Positions 16,320-24,758 of a stretch of DNA of 53,978 nt are shown in pieces (the first letter of the stretch is position 1; each line of letters starts with the position of its first letter). Source of the stretch: Verrucomicrobiota bacterium (GTDB lineage: Bacteria; Verrucomicrobiota; Verrucomicrobiia; Limisphaerales; SIBE01); assembly GCA_027623095.1 (NCBI GenBank), contig JAQBVM010000004.1:1-53978 (forward strand). Reading direction: 5' to 3'. The position numbers and the translations under genes were made by a program. The notes below the pieces were generated by a model. The model searched no databases and was not told the origin of the DNA. It was given only the letters and a program-made list of their open reading frames with translations.

Positions 16320-16853
16320 TCACCATGAAATCGGAACGGTGACGCGATTTCCAAAGCGGTTTTGATAGAATAGCTGTTTGTGCGCGGAGCCGTATTCATG
16401 CACCAGGCGTGTGATTTTCACGTCGTAACAGCAGTACTCCGCAATCTCCAGAAGTTTGCCCTGCCGGAACCATTCAATCGCCTGCAATCCTTCGGCAGTT
16501 TTTTCCACGCCCAAAGTCGAGACAGCGATGCTGTCCAGTGAGAGGCGGTGGTTGAGCGTTTTCTGGAGTTCGATCAGGAGATCCAAGGTGGGCGTTTGAG
16601 TCAGATCCATCACTGTGTAGCCGTGCAAAACTTCATAATCAAATCGGAGATTGTTGAATCCGATCACAAGATCCGCTTTCAGCAGTTCCTCGATCAAGTC
16701 GTGAACATTTTTCTCGCCATAAATCTTGTAGCCTCCGCGCTTGGTGCTGTAGGTAACTCCGATGCTCATTTTCATGTCGCGGATATTGCTCCAACCGCCG
16801 ACATCATCCGCGGATTTCTGAGTTTCGAGATCGAAATAGACGAGATTCTTCAC
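16320..16853 (-). CDS. RNase-H-like 3'-5' exonuclease domain protein (YprB/RNase_H_2 type)
   Basis: A 177-residue DEDD-type nuclease fold. 'LVYFDLETQKSADDVGGW' carries the first Asp-x-Glu, 'ADLVIGFNNLRFDYEVLHGY' the second Asp region, and 'IAEYCCYDVKITRLVHEYG' the third motif with its Asp. This resembles the predicted exonuclease domain (PF13482) often associated with helicases. The start is a GTG only 7 bp after the ABC-F stop, so the two genes form one transcription unit. The C-terminus ('NRFGNRVTVPISW') matches the usual end of the family. The substrate, DNA or RNA, is unknown. Confidence 0.75.
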   Translation of the reverse strand: MKNLVYFDLETQKSADDVGGWSNIRDMKMSIGVTYSTKRGGYKIYGEKNVHDLIEELLKADLVIGFNNLRFDYEVLHGYTVMDLTQTPTLDLLIELQKTLNHRLSLDSIAVSTLGVEKTAEGLQAIEWFRQGKLLEIAEYCCYDVKITRLVHEYGSAHKQLFYQNRFGNRVTVPISW

Positions 16854-16860
16854 GCCGGGT

Positions 16861-18840
16861 TCATTTTTCGTCGTTGCTCACAAGCTCTGCCAATTTCGTT
16901 CCCATTTTCTCCCAATCGGCAGTTACTTCCTCAAGCCGATCCTGGATCTCGGAGACTTCGCGATTGATCTTCACAGGTAATCCCGGTGTCTCATACGTGA
17001 CTGGATCTTCAAGTTGAGTGGTGAGTTCCTGTTGCCGTTTCTCCAACTTTGCTATTTCCGATTCCAAACGATCGACGGTGTCTTTGAGGCCTTTCCTTTG
17101 TCGATAGCGGATCTGCCGTTGTTCGGCTTCCAGCCGTTTTTGATCCTTTGATTTGACACCAGGACGTTCATCTGGGGTTTTGTTGGGCGCGCCATTTCTT
17201 GGGACTGGCTCTAGCGCGGCGCGGCGCGCGGCATCCGCGGTGGATTTCTGCAGATAATAGTCATAGCCGCCGGGATAGGCTGTCAAACGTCCATCGTTAA
17301 CGTGGACCGCGTGATTGGCAATCGCTCGAATGAAATAGACGTCGTGGCTGATGAATATGAGCGTACCTTCATACTGCGAGAGCGCAATCACTAGAGCATC
17401 AATGCTCGCCATATCGAGGTGTGTGGTCGGTTCATCCATCAACAGGAGGTTTGGCGGATCGAGGAGCAGTTTGACCAGGGCCAATCGGCTTTTCTCCCCA
17501 CCGCTGAGGACCCGCACCTTCTTGAACACGTCGTCGCCGCGAAAGAGAAAGGATCCTAGAATTGTGCGGACGGATTGCTCGGTGACTCGCTGAGGTGTGC
17601 TCAATCCCTCTTCCAGGACTGTCTGATCCGGGTCGAGGTTTTCAATGCGATGCTGGCTGTAGTAACCCGCCTTGACTTGATAACCGAGTTCGTGAGTGCC
17701 GGATTGAACGGGCAGAATTTCTGCAAGAAGTTTGAGCAGGGTGGATTTGCCCGCGCCATTTGGGCCCACCAAGACAATGCGCTGACCTCGTTCGGCCTCA
17801 AAATTCAATCCGCGATAAACGACATTTTCACCGTAGGCATGGTCGATATTGGTTAACCGGATGACCCGGCGACCGCTTCGCGCGGGTTGCGGAAAGCGGA
17901 AATGAATTGTCTGTTCGTCTGCCGCCGGAGCATCGATCTTCTCCATTCGGTCAATTTGCTTGAGCTTGCTTTGCGCTTGGGATGCCTTTGTGTTCTTCGC
18001 GCGGAAACGTTCCACAAATCCCATGAGCCGGGTGATCTCGCGCTGTTGATTATCGAAGGCCGCCTGGTGCTGTTCGTCCTTGGCCTTGCGCTGAACAAGG
18101 TAGTCGTCGTAGTTCCCTCGAAAGCGGACGAGGTTGCCGAGTCGAATTTCGACGACGCTCTGAACGAGTTGATTCAAGAAGGAGCGATCATGAGAAATCA
18201 TCAGGACCGCCCCGGGATAACGCTTCAGGTAATCTTGAAACCAAAGGAGAGCTTCCAAATCCAGGTGGTTCGTGGGTTCGTCCAGCATGAGCAGATCCGG
18301 TTCCTGCACGAGCAATCGCGCCAGGTGCGCGCGCATGATCCATCCACCGCTCATCTCACGGAGGGGGCGTTCGAAATCCCGGTCCCGAAAACTCAGTCCG
18401 TTGAGAATCTGCTTGGCGCGCGCTTCCAATCGGGAACCTCCCAGCGCTTCGAATTTTGCCTTCAGATGGTCGGCACCGTGCGTTTCTGAATCGTCAAGAA
18501 TTTGTGGCGATCCGTTTGTTTGCGGTGTGGCAGCACCCTCACGCATCAATTTGCGCAGCTCCGCGAACTCCGGGTTTATGGCCGTGGCTAGCTCCAGTAC
18601 CGTTTCCTCGCCTGCGGGAGCGCTCTCCTGTGGCAAATGCCCGAGTACAGTGTTTCGTTGAATCGCGATGGACCCTTTGTCGGGTGATTCAGCTCCCAGA
18701 ATAAGGGAAAACAGCGTGGTCTTTCCCGCGCCGTTCGGTCCGACCAACCCAATCCTGTCTTCGCGATTAATTTGAATCGAAACATTCTCGAAGAGAGTTC
18801 GCCCGCCAAAAGCCTTCGTAATTTCAGAAATTGTCAGCAT
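16861..18840 (-). CDS. ABC-F family ATPase (Uup/EttA-like, ribosome-associated)
   Basis: 659 residues from the ATG at 18840 ('MLTISEITKAFGGRTLFENV'); the track's 50-residue extension upstream is not protein-like. Two nucleotide-binding domains sit in tandem without membrane segments. The first Walker A is 'GLVGPNGAGKTTLFS', with signature 'LREMSGGWIMRAHLARLLV' and Walker B 'LLMLDEPTNHLD'. The second has 'VLVGPNGAGKSTLLKLL', 'VLSGGEKSRLALVKLLL' and 'LLLMDEPTTHLD'. The P-site tRNA-interaction linker lies between them, and a C-terminal coiled coil ('DTVDRLESEIAKLEKRQQEL') as in Uup follows. ABC-F proteins act on the ribosome in translation quality control or antibiotic protection. The first signature is degenerate (MSGGW for LSGGq). 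Confidence 0.93.
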   Translation of the reverse strand: MLTISEITKAFGGRTLFENVSIQINREDRIGLVGPNGAGKTTLFSLILGAESPDKGSIAIQRNTVLGHLPQESAPAGEETVLELATAINPEFAELRKLMREGAATPQTNGSPQILDDSETHGADHLKAKFEALGGSRLEARAKQILNGLSFRDRDFERPLREMSGGWIMRAHLARLLVQEPDLLMLDEPTNHLDLEALLWFQDYLKRYPGAVLMISHDRSFLNQLVQSVVEIRLGNLVRFRGNYDDYLVQRKAKDEQHQAAFDNQQREITRLMGFVERFRAKNTKASQAQSKLKQIDRMEKIDAPAADEQTIHFRFPQPARSGRRVIRLTNIDHAYGENVVYRGLNFEAERGQRIVLVGPNGAGKSTLLKLLAEILPVQSGTHELGYQVKAGYYSQHRIENLDPDQTVLEEGLSTPQRVTEQSVRTILGSFLFRGDDVFKKVRVLSGGEKSRLALVKLLLDPPNLLLMDEPTTHLDMASIDALVIALSQYEGTLIFISHDVYFIRAIANHAVHVNDGRLTAYPGGYDYYLQKSTADAARRAALEPVPRNGAPNKTPDERPGVKSKDQKRLEAEQRQIRYRQRKGLKDTVDRLESEIAKLEKRQQELTTQLEDPVTYETPGLPVKINREVSEIQDRLEEVTADWEKMGTKLAELVSNDEK

Positions 18841-18952
18841 TAAAACCCGGAGATCTTGTGGTGAGTTCGTGCAATGCGCAAGTTTTGCTCGAAATCGAAT
18901 TGGGGAAACAGCGGAAGACAGAGCGATGCGCCAAGAAAAAGAACGGACCAGT

Positions 18953-20650
18953 TTAGGTGCGCTCAAGAGTTCGTGCTCGGTTTTGTACATCTATAACTGC
19001 TTGAAAAAGCGCGCCTTCAGCAAGACTTCCTTCCAGCTTACCGGTTTCCGCGTTCACCACGGGTAGGCTTTCACCGACAAATTGACTGACTTTGGCCATC
19101 GCTTCGGCAAGGCTGTTGTGGGCGTACAGCGTCATCGGCCGTGTGTCCATAAAATCACTAATACTGCCGTCGGCACATTCTATGGCTTCATAAATAGAAA
19201 CTTTGCCTAGGAGCTGACCACCATCATCCACGACATAGGCTTCGGTATGCCCGCGACTTTTCATTTCTTGGCGTAATTGATTGCCAGTAGTTGTAGGTTC
19301 AGCACGCACATAATCTTGGCTGGCAAATGAGGCGATGGATTGTTGACTGAGCGCGATCGCTTCACGGCCCTTGATCAAATCAATGCCACGATCCAGCAAC
19401 TGCCGGTCAAAAATCGAATGTCCAAACAGGCGATGGGTAATCAGGCTGCACACCATCACCGCGATCATTACCGCGACCGCGTACTGATAGGACTGAGTTA
19501 GCTCAAGAATAATCAACACCGCCGAAACCGGCGCACCGATGACGGCCGAGCTAACCGCAGCCATGCCCGCAACACTAATAATACTGGCGATATCCGCAAA
19601 CCCGAACATCACCAGGAGCTGACCTGCGAGCGCGCCGGCGGCTACGCCTATAAATAGAGAGGGTGAAAAAACGCCACCAAACAGACCAAAGCCAATGCAT
19701 AGCGCCGTCATAAGGACTTTCGCAATCAACACTGTAAGCAGCAATGACAGGGCGAACTCTCCGGCGATCATGTCATTAATACTCGAAATTCCCAGGCCGA
19801 GTATCTGTGGAATCCAAACCCCGACCAAGCCACAAATTGTCGCCGCAATAAACGGGAGCAGTATTGGTGATGTTTTGATTTTTGCCGCGCTCTGAGCGGA
19901 GTAGCGCAGTGCCCACATAAAACACACAGCGATTAATGAAAACATCGGCGCCAAAACAACTAGGACCGGAACAATCTCGGCGAGAGGTGGCACGACACTG
20001 CTAATCTCAAATGTTGTTCTATGAGGAAACCATTGATTGCCCAAGGCGCTGGCGGAGACTGATGCGACGGTGATTGGTGCAATGGCGCGCACAGAGAAGT
20101 GTCGAAGAATAGCTTCATGGGCAAAAATGACCCCAGCAATTGGTGCGTTAAACCCCGCGGAAATTGCTGCCGCAACACCACAGCCAAGATACACTTCATG
20201 GGATAAACGACTTGAAACAAAGCGCTTAACCCAGATCCCCATAGTCGCGCCAAAATGAACAATTGGTCCATATTGACCGACTGAGCCACCGCCACTTGCC
20301 GAGGCAAAGGCTGCTAGAGTAGAGGTAAGCCCGGTTTTGATATCCAGCGGCTCATTAACTTGATGTGCGGCATACATCGAATCCGCAGGGCCGGCCCAAC
20401 GACCAATTCCGAAACCGGTTTTTAAAACCACAACAACCGCGGCCGCAGCCCACAGAAAGAGTACACTGGAAAAAGAAATTGTTTGCCCGCCAATTGTCAG
20501 AGAGAGGAGATCGCTGACTTCACGTTGGAGCCCAAACCATTGAACACCCATCACAAATAGGTTGGAAACTATGGCGAGAACCGCACCGATGAGTCCGCCC
20601 ACCAGAAGAATGATAACGACCTCTAATAAAGCATCACGTACTTTGTGCAT
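18953..20650 (-). CDS. ClC-family chloride channel/transporter with C-terminal CBS pair
   Basis: A 565-residue membrane protein. ClC landmarks are 'ASASGGGSVGQYGPIVHFGA' (selectivity region 2, normally GREGP), 'AAAISAGFNAPIAGVIFAHE', and 'GFGLFGGVFSPSLFIGVAAG' (the GxFxP motif). About ten hydrophobic helices precede two cytoplasmic CBS domains ('QEMKSRGHTEAYVVDDGGQL' and 'FMDTRPMTLYAHNSLAEAM'). The canonical gating glutamate of GREGP is replaced (GQYGP), and the first motif GSGIP reads as 'AGPADSMY'. The protein is therefore more likely a channel or atypical carrier than a standard Cl-/H+ antiporter. The gene seems a little richer in A/T-ending codons than its neighbours (judged by eye, not counted), so lateral acquisition is possible. 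Confidence 0.9.
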   Translation of the reverse strand: MHKVRDALLEVVIILLVGGLIGAVLAIVSNLFVMGVQWFGLQREVSDLLSLTIGGQTISFSSVLFLWAAAAVVVVLKTGFGIGRWAGPADSMYAAHQVNEPLDIKTGLTSTLAAFASASGGGSVGQYGPIVHFGATMGIWVKRFVSSRLSHEVYLGCGVAAAISAGFNAPIAGVIFAHEAILRHFSVRAIAPITVASVSASALGNQWFPHRTTFEISSVVPPLAEIVPVLVVLAPMFSLIAVCFMWALRYSAQSAAKIKTSPILLPFIAATICGLVGVWIPQILGLGISSINDMIAGEFALSLLLTVLIAKVLMTALCIGFGLFGGVFSPSLFIGVAAGALAGQLLVMFGFADIASIISVAGMAAVSSAVIGAPVSAVLIILELTQSYQYAVAVMIAVMVCSLITHRLFGHSIFDRQLLDRGIDLIKGREAIALSQQSIASFASQDYVRAEPTTTGNQLRQEMKSRGHTEAYVVDDGGQLLGKVSIYEAIECADGSISDFMDTRPMTLYAHNSLAEAMAKVSQFVGESLPVVNAETGKLEGSLAEGALFQAVIDVQNRARTLERT

Positions 20651-20797
20651 GAAACGACTGCCCCGGCAATAATCACTAGACCACTTTCAGCGCGCAGATT
20701 ATCCAGTACCGATGACGCCGTCAAAGGTTGTGATAGGACCCAAATCGTCGCCATGCGATTTCCGAACTCACTCGTAGATGCGCCAGGCTGGCGATGA

Positions 20798-21742
20798 TCA
20801 GTTGGACTCAGCCTTGCGTCCGTGCGTGAGGAAGTCGAGGTAATCGGAAAGTTTGGCCTTCATTTCTTTGCGGAGAACAATCGCGTCGATGAGTCCGCGC
20901 TCGAGGAGGAACTCCGCTGTCTGAAATCCGGGCGGGAGCTCGGATTGAGTGGTGTCTTTAATCACTCGAGGGCCCGCGAACCCGATCATCGCCTCGGGTT
21001 CAGCCAGAATGAGATCGCCCACGGTAGCGAAGCTCGCCATCACGCCCGCTGTCGTTGGATTTGTTAATACGCTGATGAACGGGAGCTTGCCCTTTGCGTG
21101 GTACGCGAGAGCCGCGCAGGTTTTTGCCATTTGCATGAGACTGAGCATACCCTCGTACATTCGAGCTCCACCGCTGGAAGACACAATGATAATCGGAAGT
21201 CCTTTGTCGGTGCCAGCCTCAATGAGGCGCGTCAGTTTTTCCCCGACCACCGAACCCATGGATCCGCCAAGGAAGTGGAAATCCATGACACCCAGAGCGA
21301 CGCGAATGGAGTTGATTTTTCCGATCCCGGTGATGACTGCGTCTTTGAGGTTTGTTGATTTTTGGTAAAACTCCAGTCTGCTCGTGTAGGAGGCGACGCC
21401 GGTGAATTTCAGAACGTCAACGCTCGTCATGTCGGCGTCCATTTCCTGAAACGAACAAGTCTCCACGAGCGAATGAATGCGTTCCCGGGCGCTGATGGGA
21501 AAATGATGGCTGCACTGCCTGCAGACTTTGAGATTCTCGTCCAGCTCCTTGTCGTAAAGCATGAGCGAGCATTTGGGGCACTTGGTCCATAAACCCTCGG
21601 GAATTTCGCGTCGTTTCATTTTCGATGACGCGATTTTCGGTTTCTTCGGGAAGGAGTGTTGCGCGGTGTCCTTTTGCTTGGAGCTGGTTGTGTCGGTAGC
21701 CTCTACACCGAGGGTCTTTTTGGTGAATGAAGTTGTCGCCAT
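20798..21742 (-). CDS. accD: Acetyl-CoA carboxylase carboxyltransferase subunit beta
   Basis: A 314-residue cytoplasmic enzyme subunit. With AccA it transfers carboxyl from carboxybiotin to acetyl-CoA, giving malonyl-CoA for fatty acid synthesis. The four-cysteine zinc ribbon is 'LWTKCPKCSLMLYDKEL' plus 'KVCRQCSHHF'. The crotonase-like core has 'IIIVSSSGGARMYEGMLSLMQM', the oxyanion-hole and acyl-CoA site, and 'SVLTNPTTAGVMASFATVGD', 'GFAGPRVIKDT'. It carries a low-complexity basic N-terminal extension of about 40 residues before the conserved 'IPEGLWTKCP'. It lies 22 bp downstream of the ComF-like gene on the same strand. No accA is in the window. Confidence 0.96.
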   Translation of the reverse strand: MATTSFTKKTLGVEATDTTSSKQKDTAQHSFPKKPKIASSKMKRREIPEGLWTKCPKCSLMLYDKELDENLKVCRQCSHHFPISARERIHSLVETCSFQEMDADMTSVDVLKFTGVASYTSRLEFYQKSTNLKDAVITGIGKINSIRVALGVMDFHFLGGSMGSVVGEKLTRLIEAGTDKGLPIIIVSSSGGARMYEGMLSLMQMAKTCAALAYHAKGKLPFISVLTNPTTAGVMASFATVGDLILAEPEAMIGFAGPRVIKDTTQSELPPGFQTAEFLLERGLIDAIVLRKEMKAKLSDYLDFLTHGRKAESN

Positions 21743-21764
21743 TTTTTAAATCGATTCTTGGAAC

Positions 21765-22562
21765 CTACATGCCGCGCGCGACGGTCCAGACAGAGACTTG
21801 TCCGCAGCCTTTCGCGCGGAGAGTTTTGGCGCACGCACTCGTGGTAGCTCCGGTCGTGAGTACATCATCCACCAAAACGATTCGTTGGCCGTTGAGGTCT
21901 TTTCCGCCGCAGACGCGGAAAGCGCTGCGGACATTGACTGCGCGCTGAGATCTCGAAAGACGTGTTTGCGTCTGTGTCGCAGTCGCCCTTTCAAGGAGCA
22001 CCGAGGATATGGGTATTCCGGTCGCCCGACTCAAGCGTTTTGCCAGTCGCTCCGCTTGATTGAACTCACGTTCGCGTTTTTTCAATGGGTGGAGCGGGAC
22101 CGGGACAATGAGGTCCCAGTCCTTTTGTTGAAGGCTTTGGGCCGATTTCTCGACGAGGAGCCGCGCCAAGAACGGTTCGAACCAAAGCGCCCGTTGGTAT
22201 TTGTAGCGATGCAATATTTCCAAAACGACTCCTGAAGCGGCAACGGCTGCCCGGGCGGAAGTAAAACAGAGCTCCAGCTCACGGCAGTTGGCGCATTCAA
22301 ATTGGGACGTAATGTCCCCCGAGAACGGCAAGCCGCATCGGTCGCAAAACGGCGGCTTGATATACCGCACACTGCTGCGGCATTGTTCGCAGACGTATCC
22401 CGCATGAGCTGCACTGGGTTGAACACGGCAAACTTGACAGGCGTCAGGGTAGATAAAGGACAGGACTGCATCAAGCCACGATTTTAGTCCCTTCCGATGC
22501 TTCTCCCAGCGTCCGCCACCTGATGCTTTCACCAGTTTAATTTTGGAATGAGAAGGTACCAT
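21765..22562 (-). CDS. ComF family phosphoribosyltransferase-like protein
   Basis: 265 residues with the ComF layout. An N-terminal four-cysteine zinc region comes first ('YPDACQVCRVQP', 'GYVCEQCRSSV', 'FCDRCGLPFSG', 'ECANCRELEL'). 'VVLEILHRYKYQRALWFEPF' follows, then 'LIVPVPLHPLKKREREFNQA', and the PRPP-binding loop 'RIVLVDDVLTTGATTSACAK'. In competent bacteria ComF helps in DNA uptake with a primosomal helicase. In many non-competent bacteria the role is unclear. It is only 9 bp downstream of the CPBP protease gene and 22 bp upstream of accD, so the three are probably cotranscribed. Confidence 0.92.
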   Translation of the reverse strand: MVPSHSKIKLVKASGGGRWEKHRKGLKSWLDAVLSFIYPDACQVCRVQPSAAHAGYVCEQCRSSVRYIKPPFCDRCGLPFSGDITSQFECANCRELELCFTSARAAVAASGVVLEILHRYKYQRALWFEPFLARLLVEKSAQSLQQKDWDLIVPVPLHPLKKREREFNQAERLAKRLSRATGIPISSVLLERATATQTQTRLSRSQRAVNVRSAFRVCGGKDLNGQRIVLVDDVLTTGATTSACAKTLRAKGCGQVSVWTVARGM

Positions 22563-22571
22563 CGAAATGAT

Positions 22572-23483
22572 TTAATCCATTCCTTTTGCCGGATCCGAGT
22601 CTCTTGCGAAATGCCTGCGCAGAACGAAACCCAAGAGCAACAGCAGAATGGGCATGGCGAGCCATCCGTCAATGAGTTTGTTACTTCCCCAAACAGATCT
22701 CATTGGAGAGCCTTTTTCAGCAAACAAAAAACCGTAAGATTTCAGCCAAAATATCCAACCTGCATGGAGCCCAATCGAGAAATAGAGTGTTCCAGTTCTC
22801 TGGAAGGCGATACCGAGAATCATGCCCACCAGCGCTAGGTTGACAAAAGCGGGCACGAGTTCCTGAAAATGGATGAAACCCGCCGCCATCGTGCCAAGAG
22901 CCAAAAATCCGGATGTCCAACGGATCGATTCGACCGGTTCGGCTCGGCCGAGGAAATGCACAAGCGCGTAAATGAAGCTGCTGACCCAAAGCGAATGCTG
23001 CCAGGCCATTACCCTTCGCAGGCCGCCAAAGATGGCACCGCGAAAAAGCACCTCCTCAAGAAGCGAAACCACGATGGCGGCGAGACCCGCATTGAACAAG
23101 TGTCGAAGAATCCTTGCCGAAGTATGTTGATACGCCAGTGACCGCGCATCGCAGAGGAGGGCTATGAATACGATTAAGGCCAGAGATCCAAAACCGAGCA
23201 AGAAACCGTGGCTCACGGCTCTCCATCCTAGAGGATCCCTTCGAATCCCAAGGTCAATCCAGCTTCTGATGCCGATCGCTCGGAGAAACGGCCAAAGGCC
23301 CGCAACAGCAATCAGCATTAAGGATCGGCTGACGTATCGATGAAACGGTTTCTCGGCTAGGAACTGGAGAGACGGGCTGAGCTGGGCCAATCCCTGGGCA
23401 GCTCCGTAAAGCCACGGGGCGAGAAGCGCGCCTCCGACAAAGACAGACAGAATGTAAACCAAGATGGCTCGGATTGGTCTCAT
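22572..23483 (-). CDS. CPBP family intramembrane glutamic endopeptidase
   Basis: A 303-residue polytopic membrane protein with about eight spans. The Abi/CPBP signature is complete: motif 1 'VVSLLEEVLFRGAIFGGLRR' (EExxxR), motif 2 'SSFIYALVHFLG' (FxxxH), and motif 3 near 'LVGMILGIAFQRTGTLYFSIGLHAGW' (HxxxN-like region, with His but Trp/Ile where Asn is usual). The family includes the CAAX prenyl protease Rce1 and bacteriocin-immunity proteins; the substrate here is unknown. It is the first gene of the minus-strand run CPBP-comF-accD. The divergent region upstream carries palindromic repeat copy B. Confidence 0.88.
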   Translation of the reverse strand: MRPIRAILVYILSVFVGGALLAPWLYGAAQGLAQLSPSLQFLAEKPFHRYVSRSLMLIAVAGLWPFLRAIGIRSWIDLGIRRDPLGWRAVSHGFLLGFGSLALIVFIALLCDARSLAYQHTSARILRHLFNAGLAAIVVSLLEEVLFRGAIFGGLRRVMAWQHSLWVSSFIYALVHFLGRAEPVESIRWTSGFLALGTMAAGFIHFQELVPAFVNLALVGMILGIAFQRTGTLYFSIGLHAGWIFWLKSYGFLFAEKGSPMRSVWGSNKLIDGWLAMPILLLLLGFVLRRHFARDSDPAKGMD

Positions 23484-23560
23484 GGATCGTTATGGAACGT
23501 TCTCTTTGAGATTCTCGATTCCGGCGGGGCTGTGCTTTTGCAGCAACGCCGTCCATCTAT

Positions 23561-23630
23561 GGGAGGGTGAGGCTCCTGCCGAACCCTGGAATCCCCCCAA
23601 GCGTGGGTTCGACAGGAGTCTCACCCTCCC
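23561..23630. repeat. Palindromic intergenic repeat, copy B
   Basis: A 70-bp imperfect palindrome in the divergent gap between the CPBP gene and the kinase gene. The left arm GGGAGGGTGAGGCTCCTGCC matches the reverse complement of the right arm (GACAGGAGTCTCACCCTCCC) in all but about two positions. It is the sister of copy A at 14184-14252. Here it lies between divergent starts, so a terminator role is unlikely; an RNA hairpin in a 5' leader or a passive element is more likely. Confidence 0.8.
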
Positions 23631-23741
23631 AAAATGAACGAGAAAAAGACAACTCACTTTCCTTAGGAGTTTAAATTATGTTGGCATGGGAATTGCAAGC
23701 TGTTAAAGACGCGGTGTTCGAGAGATTTTCGTTGCAACGCG

Positions 23742-24587
23742 ATGAGTGAGACTGACGCTGAAGAGCTTTCCAAGCCTGGACAGTTCGGGCGGTACTACCT
23801 CCAAGAGTTGATTGCCAGTGGAGGAATGGCCGATATTTGGCTTGCCACGAATTCAAAAGGAGAACCGTTCGCGTTGCGCCGTCTTCGCGATTCCTCGCTC
23901 TTCAGTTTCAAGTCCAAGAAACGTTTTTTGCGCGGATGCCGAATCCTTTCGGAGATTCATGCGCACGATTATGTAATTGGATATGTCGAACATGGTAAGA
24001 TTGGAAAGTGGCTTTACCTGTTGATGGAGTATGTCGAAGCGTCCAATTTGAAACAATTGGCCGCCCGCGATGATTTGGTCCTAAGGGAGAATATCGGAAA
24101 CATTCTGATCGATATGGCGATTGCCGTGGAACATGTTCACGACAGCGGGTATATGCATTTGGACTTCAAGCCGGAGAACGTGCTCGTGACGCGAAACGCC
24201 GGAGTTCGGCTGGTCGATTTCGACCTTGCTCAGCCCCGCCCCGAAAAGCCAAAGAAAAGTTCCGACAATCCGGGTACCCCGGCGTATATGGCCCCCGAAC
24301 AATTGCAACGGCAGCCTTTCGACCACCGTGTCGATGTGTTCTCGTTTGGTGTGGCCGCCTATGAACTTTTGACAGGCCGGAAGCCGTTCATCGGAGATAC
24401 TCCGGACGAAATTCTGAGAAAGCAATTAGATCGAAGCATCGATTTCGTACCTCCACGCGAGCTGAACGCGGACATTCCGGCAGCGCTCGAGAAATCCGTT
24501 TTGCGGTGCTTGGAGCGGGATATGGATCGGCGTTACCCGCTCATAAGCGTGCTCGTTCACGAACTCCAAACGGCTCTCTACGTTTGA
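23742..24587 (+). CDS. Protein kinase-like (PknB fold) protein with degenerate catalytic residues
   Basis: 281 residues, a bare Hanks-type kinase domain with no membrane segment. The glycine loop is 'LIASGGMADIW'. The VAIK position reads 'FALRRL', with Arg for the ATP-anchoring Lys. The helix-C region 'KRFLRGCRILSEI' has no obvious Glu where relatives have rEarIL. The catalytic loop is 'YMHLDFKPENVLV', with HLD for HRD but Asp, Lys and Asn kept. The DFG motif is 'DFDLAQ'. The activation segment 'GTPAYMAPEQLQ' is intact. It ends with the fold, lacking the usual periplasmic sensor tail. It may be a pseudokinase or a weak atypical kinase. It sits 171 bp upstream of the T2SS operon in the same direction, so a regulatory link is conceivable but unproven. 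Confidence 0.85.
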   Translation: MSETDAEELSKPGQFGRYYLQELIASGGMADIWLATNSKGEPFALRRLRDSSLFSFKSKKRFLRGCRILSEIHAHDYVIGYVEHGKIGKWLYLLMEYVEASNLKQLAARDDLVLRENIGNILIDMAIAVEHVHDSGYMHLDFKPENVLVTRNAGVRLVDFDLAQPRPEKPKKSSDNPGTPAYMAPEQLQRQPFDHRVDVFSFGVAAYELLTGRKPFIGDTPDEILRKQLDRSIDFVPPRELNADIPAALEKSVLRCLERDMDRRYPLISVLVHELQTALYV

Positions 24588-24758
24588 ACGAAAGCGGCGG
24601 GTCCTCCATAAAAACCTACGACGTTGATCCAGCCATCAGACGTTTGGCACGCAATCGTAAATAATTTGAACTTTATCTAATCTTGGCCGTCTATGAGTAT
24701 ATTCCGCGGAAAATGTTTGGAAACCGTTCCGTCGAATCGGTGTTCGAATTCAGAATAG

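Noticed and set aside
20623-20754. 43-residue minus ORF just upstream of the ClC gene
   Set aside because: Open frame overlaps the ClC start; no ribosome-binding site and no family resemblance. Possibly the tail of a lost neighbour, but unsupported.
24640-24700. Possible sigma-54 or sigma-70 promoter before gspE
   Set aside because: TGGCACG occurs but the -12 element does not fit TTGC at the right distance, and TTGAAC lacks a well-spaced -10 box.
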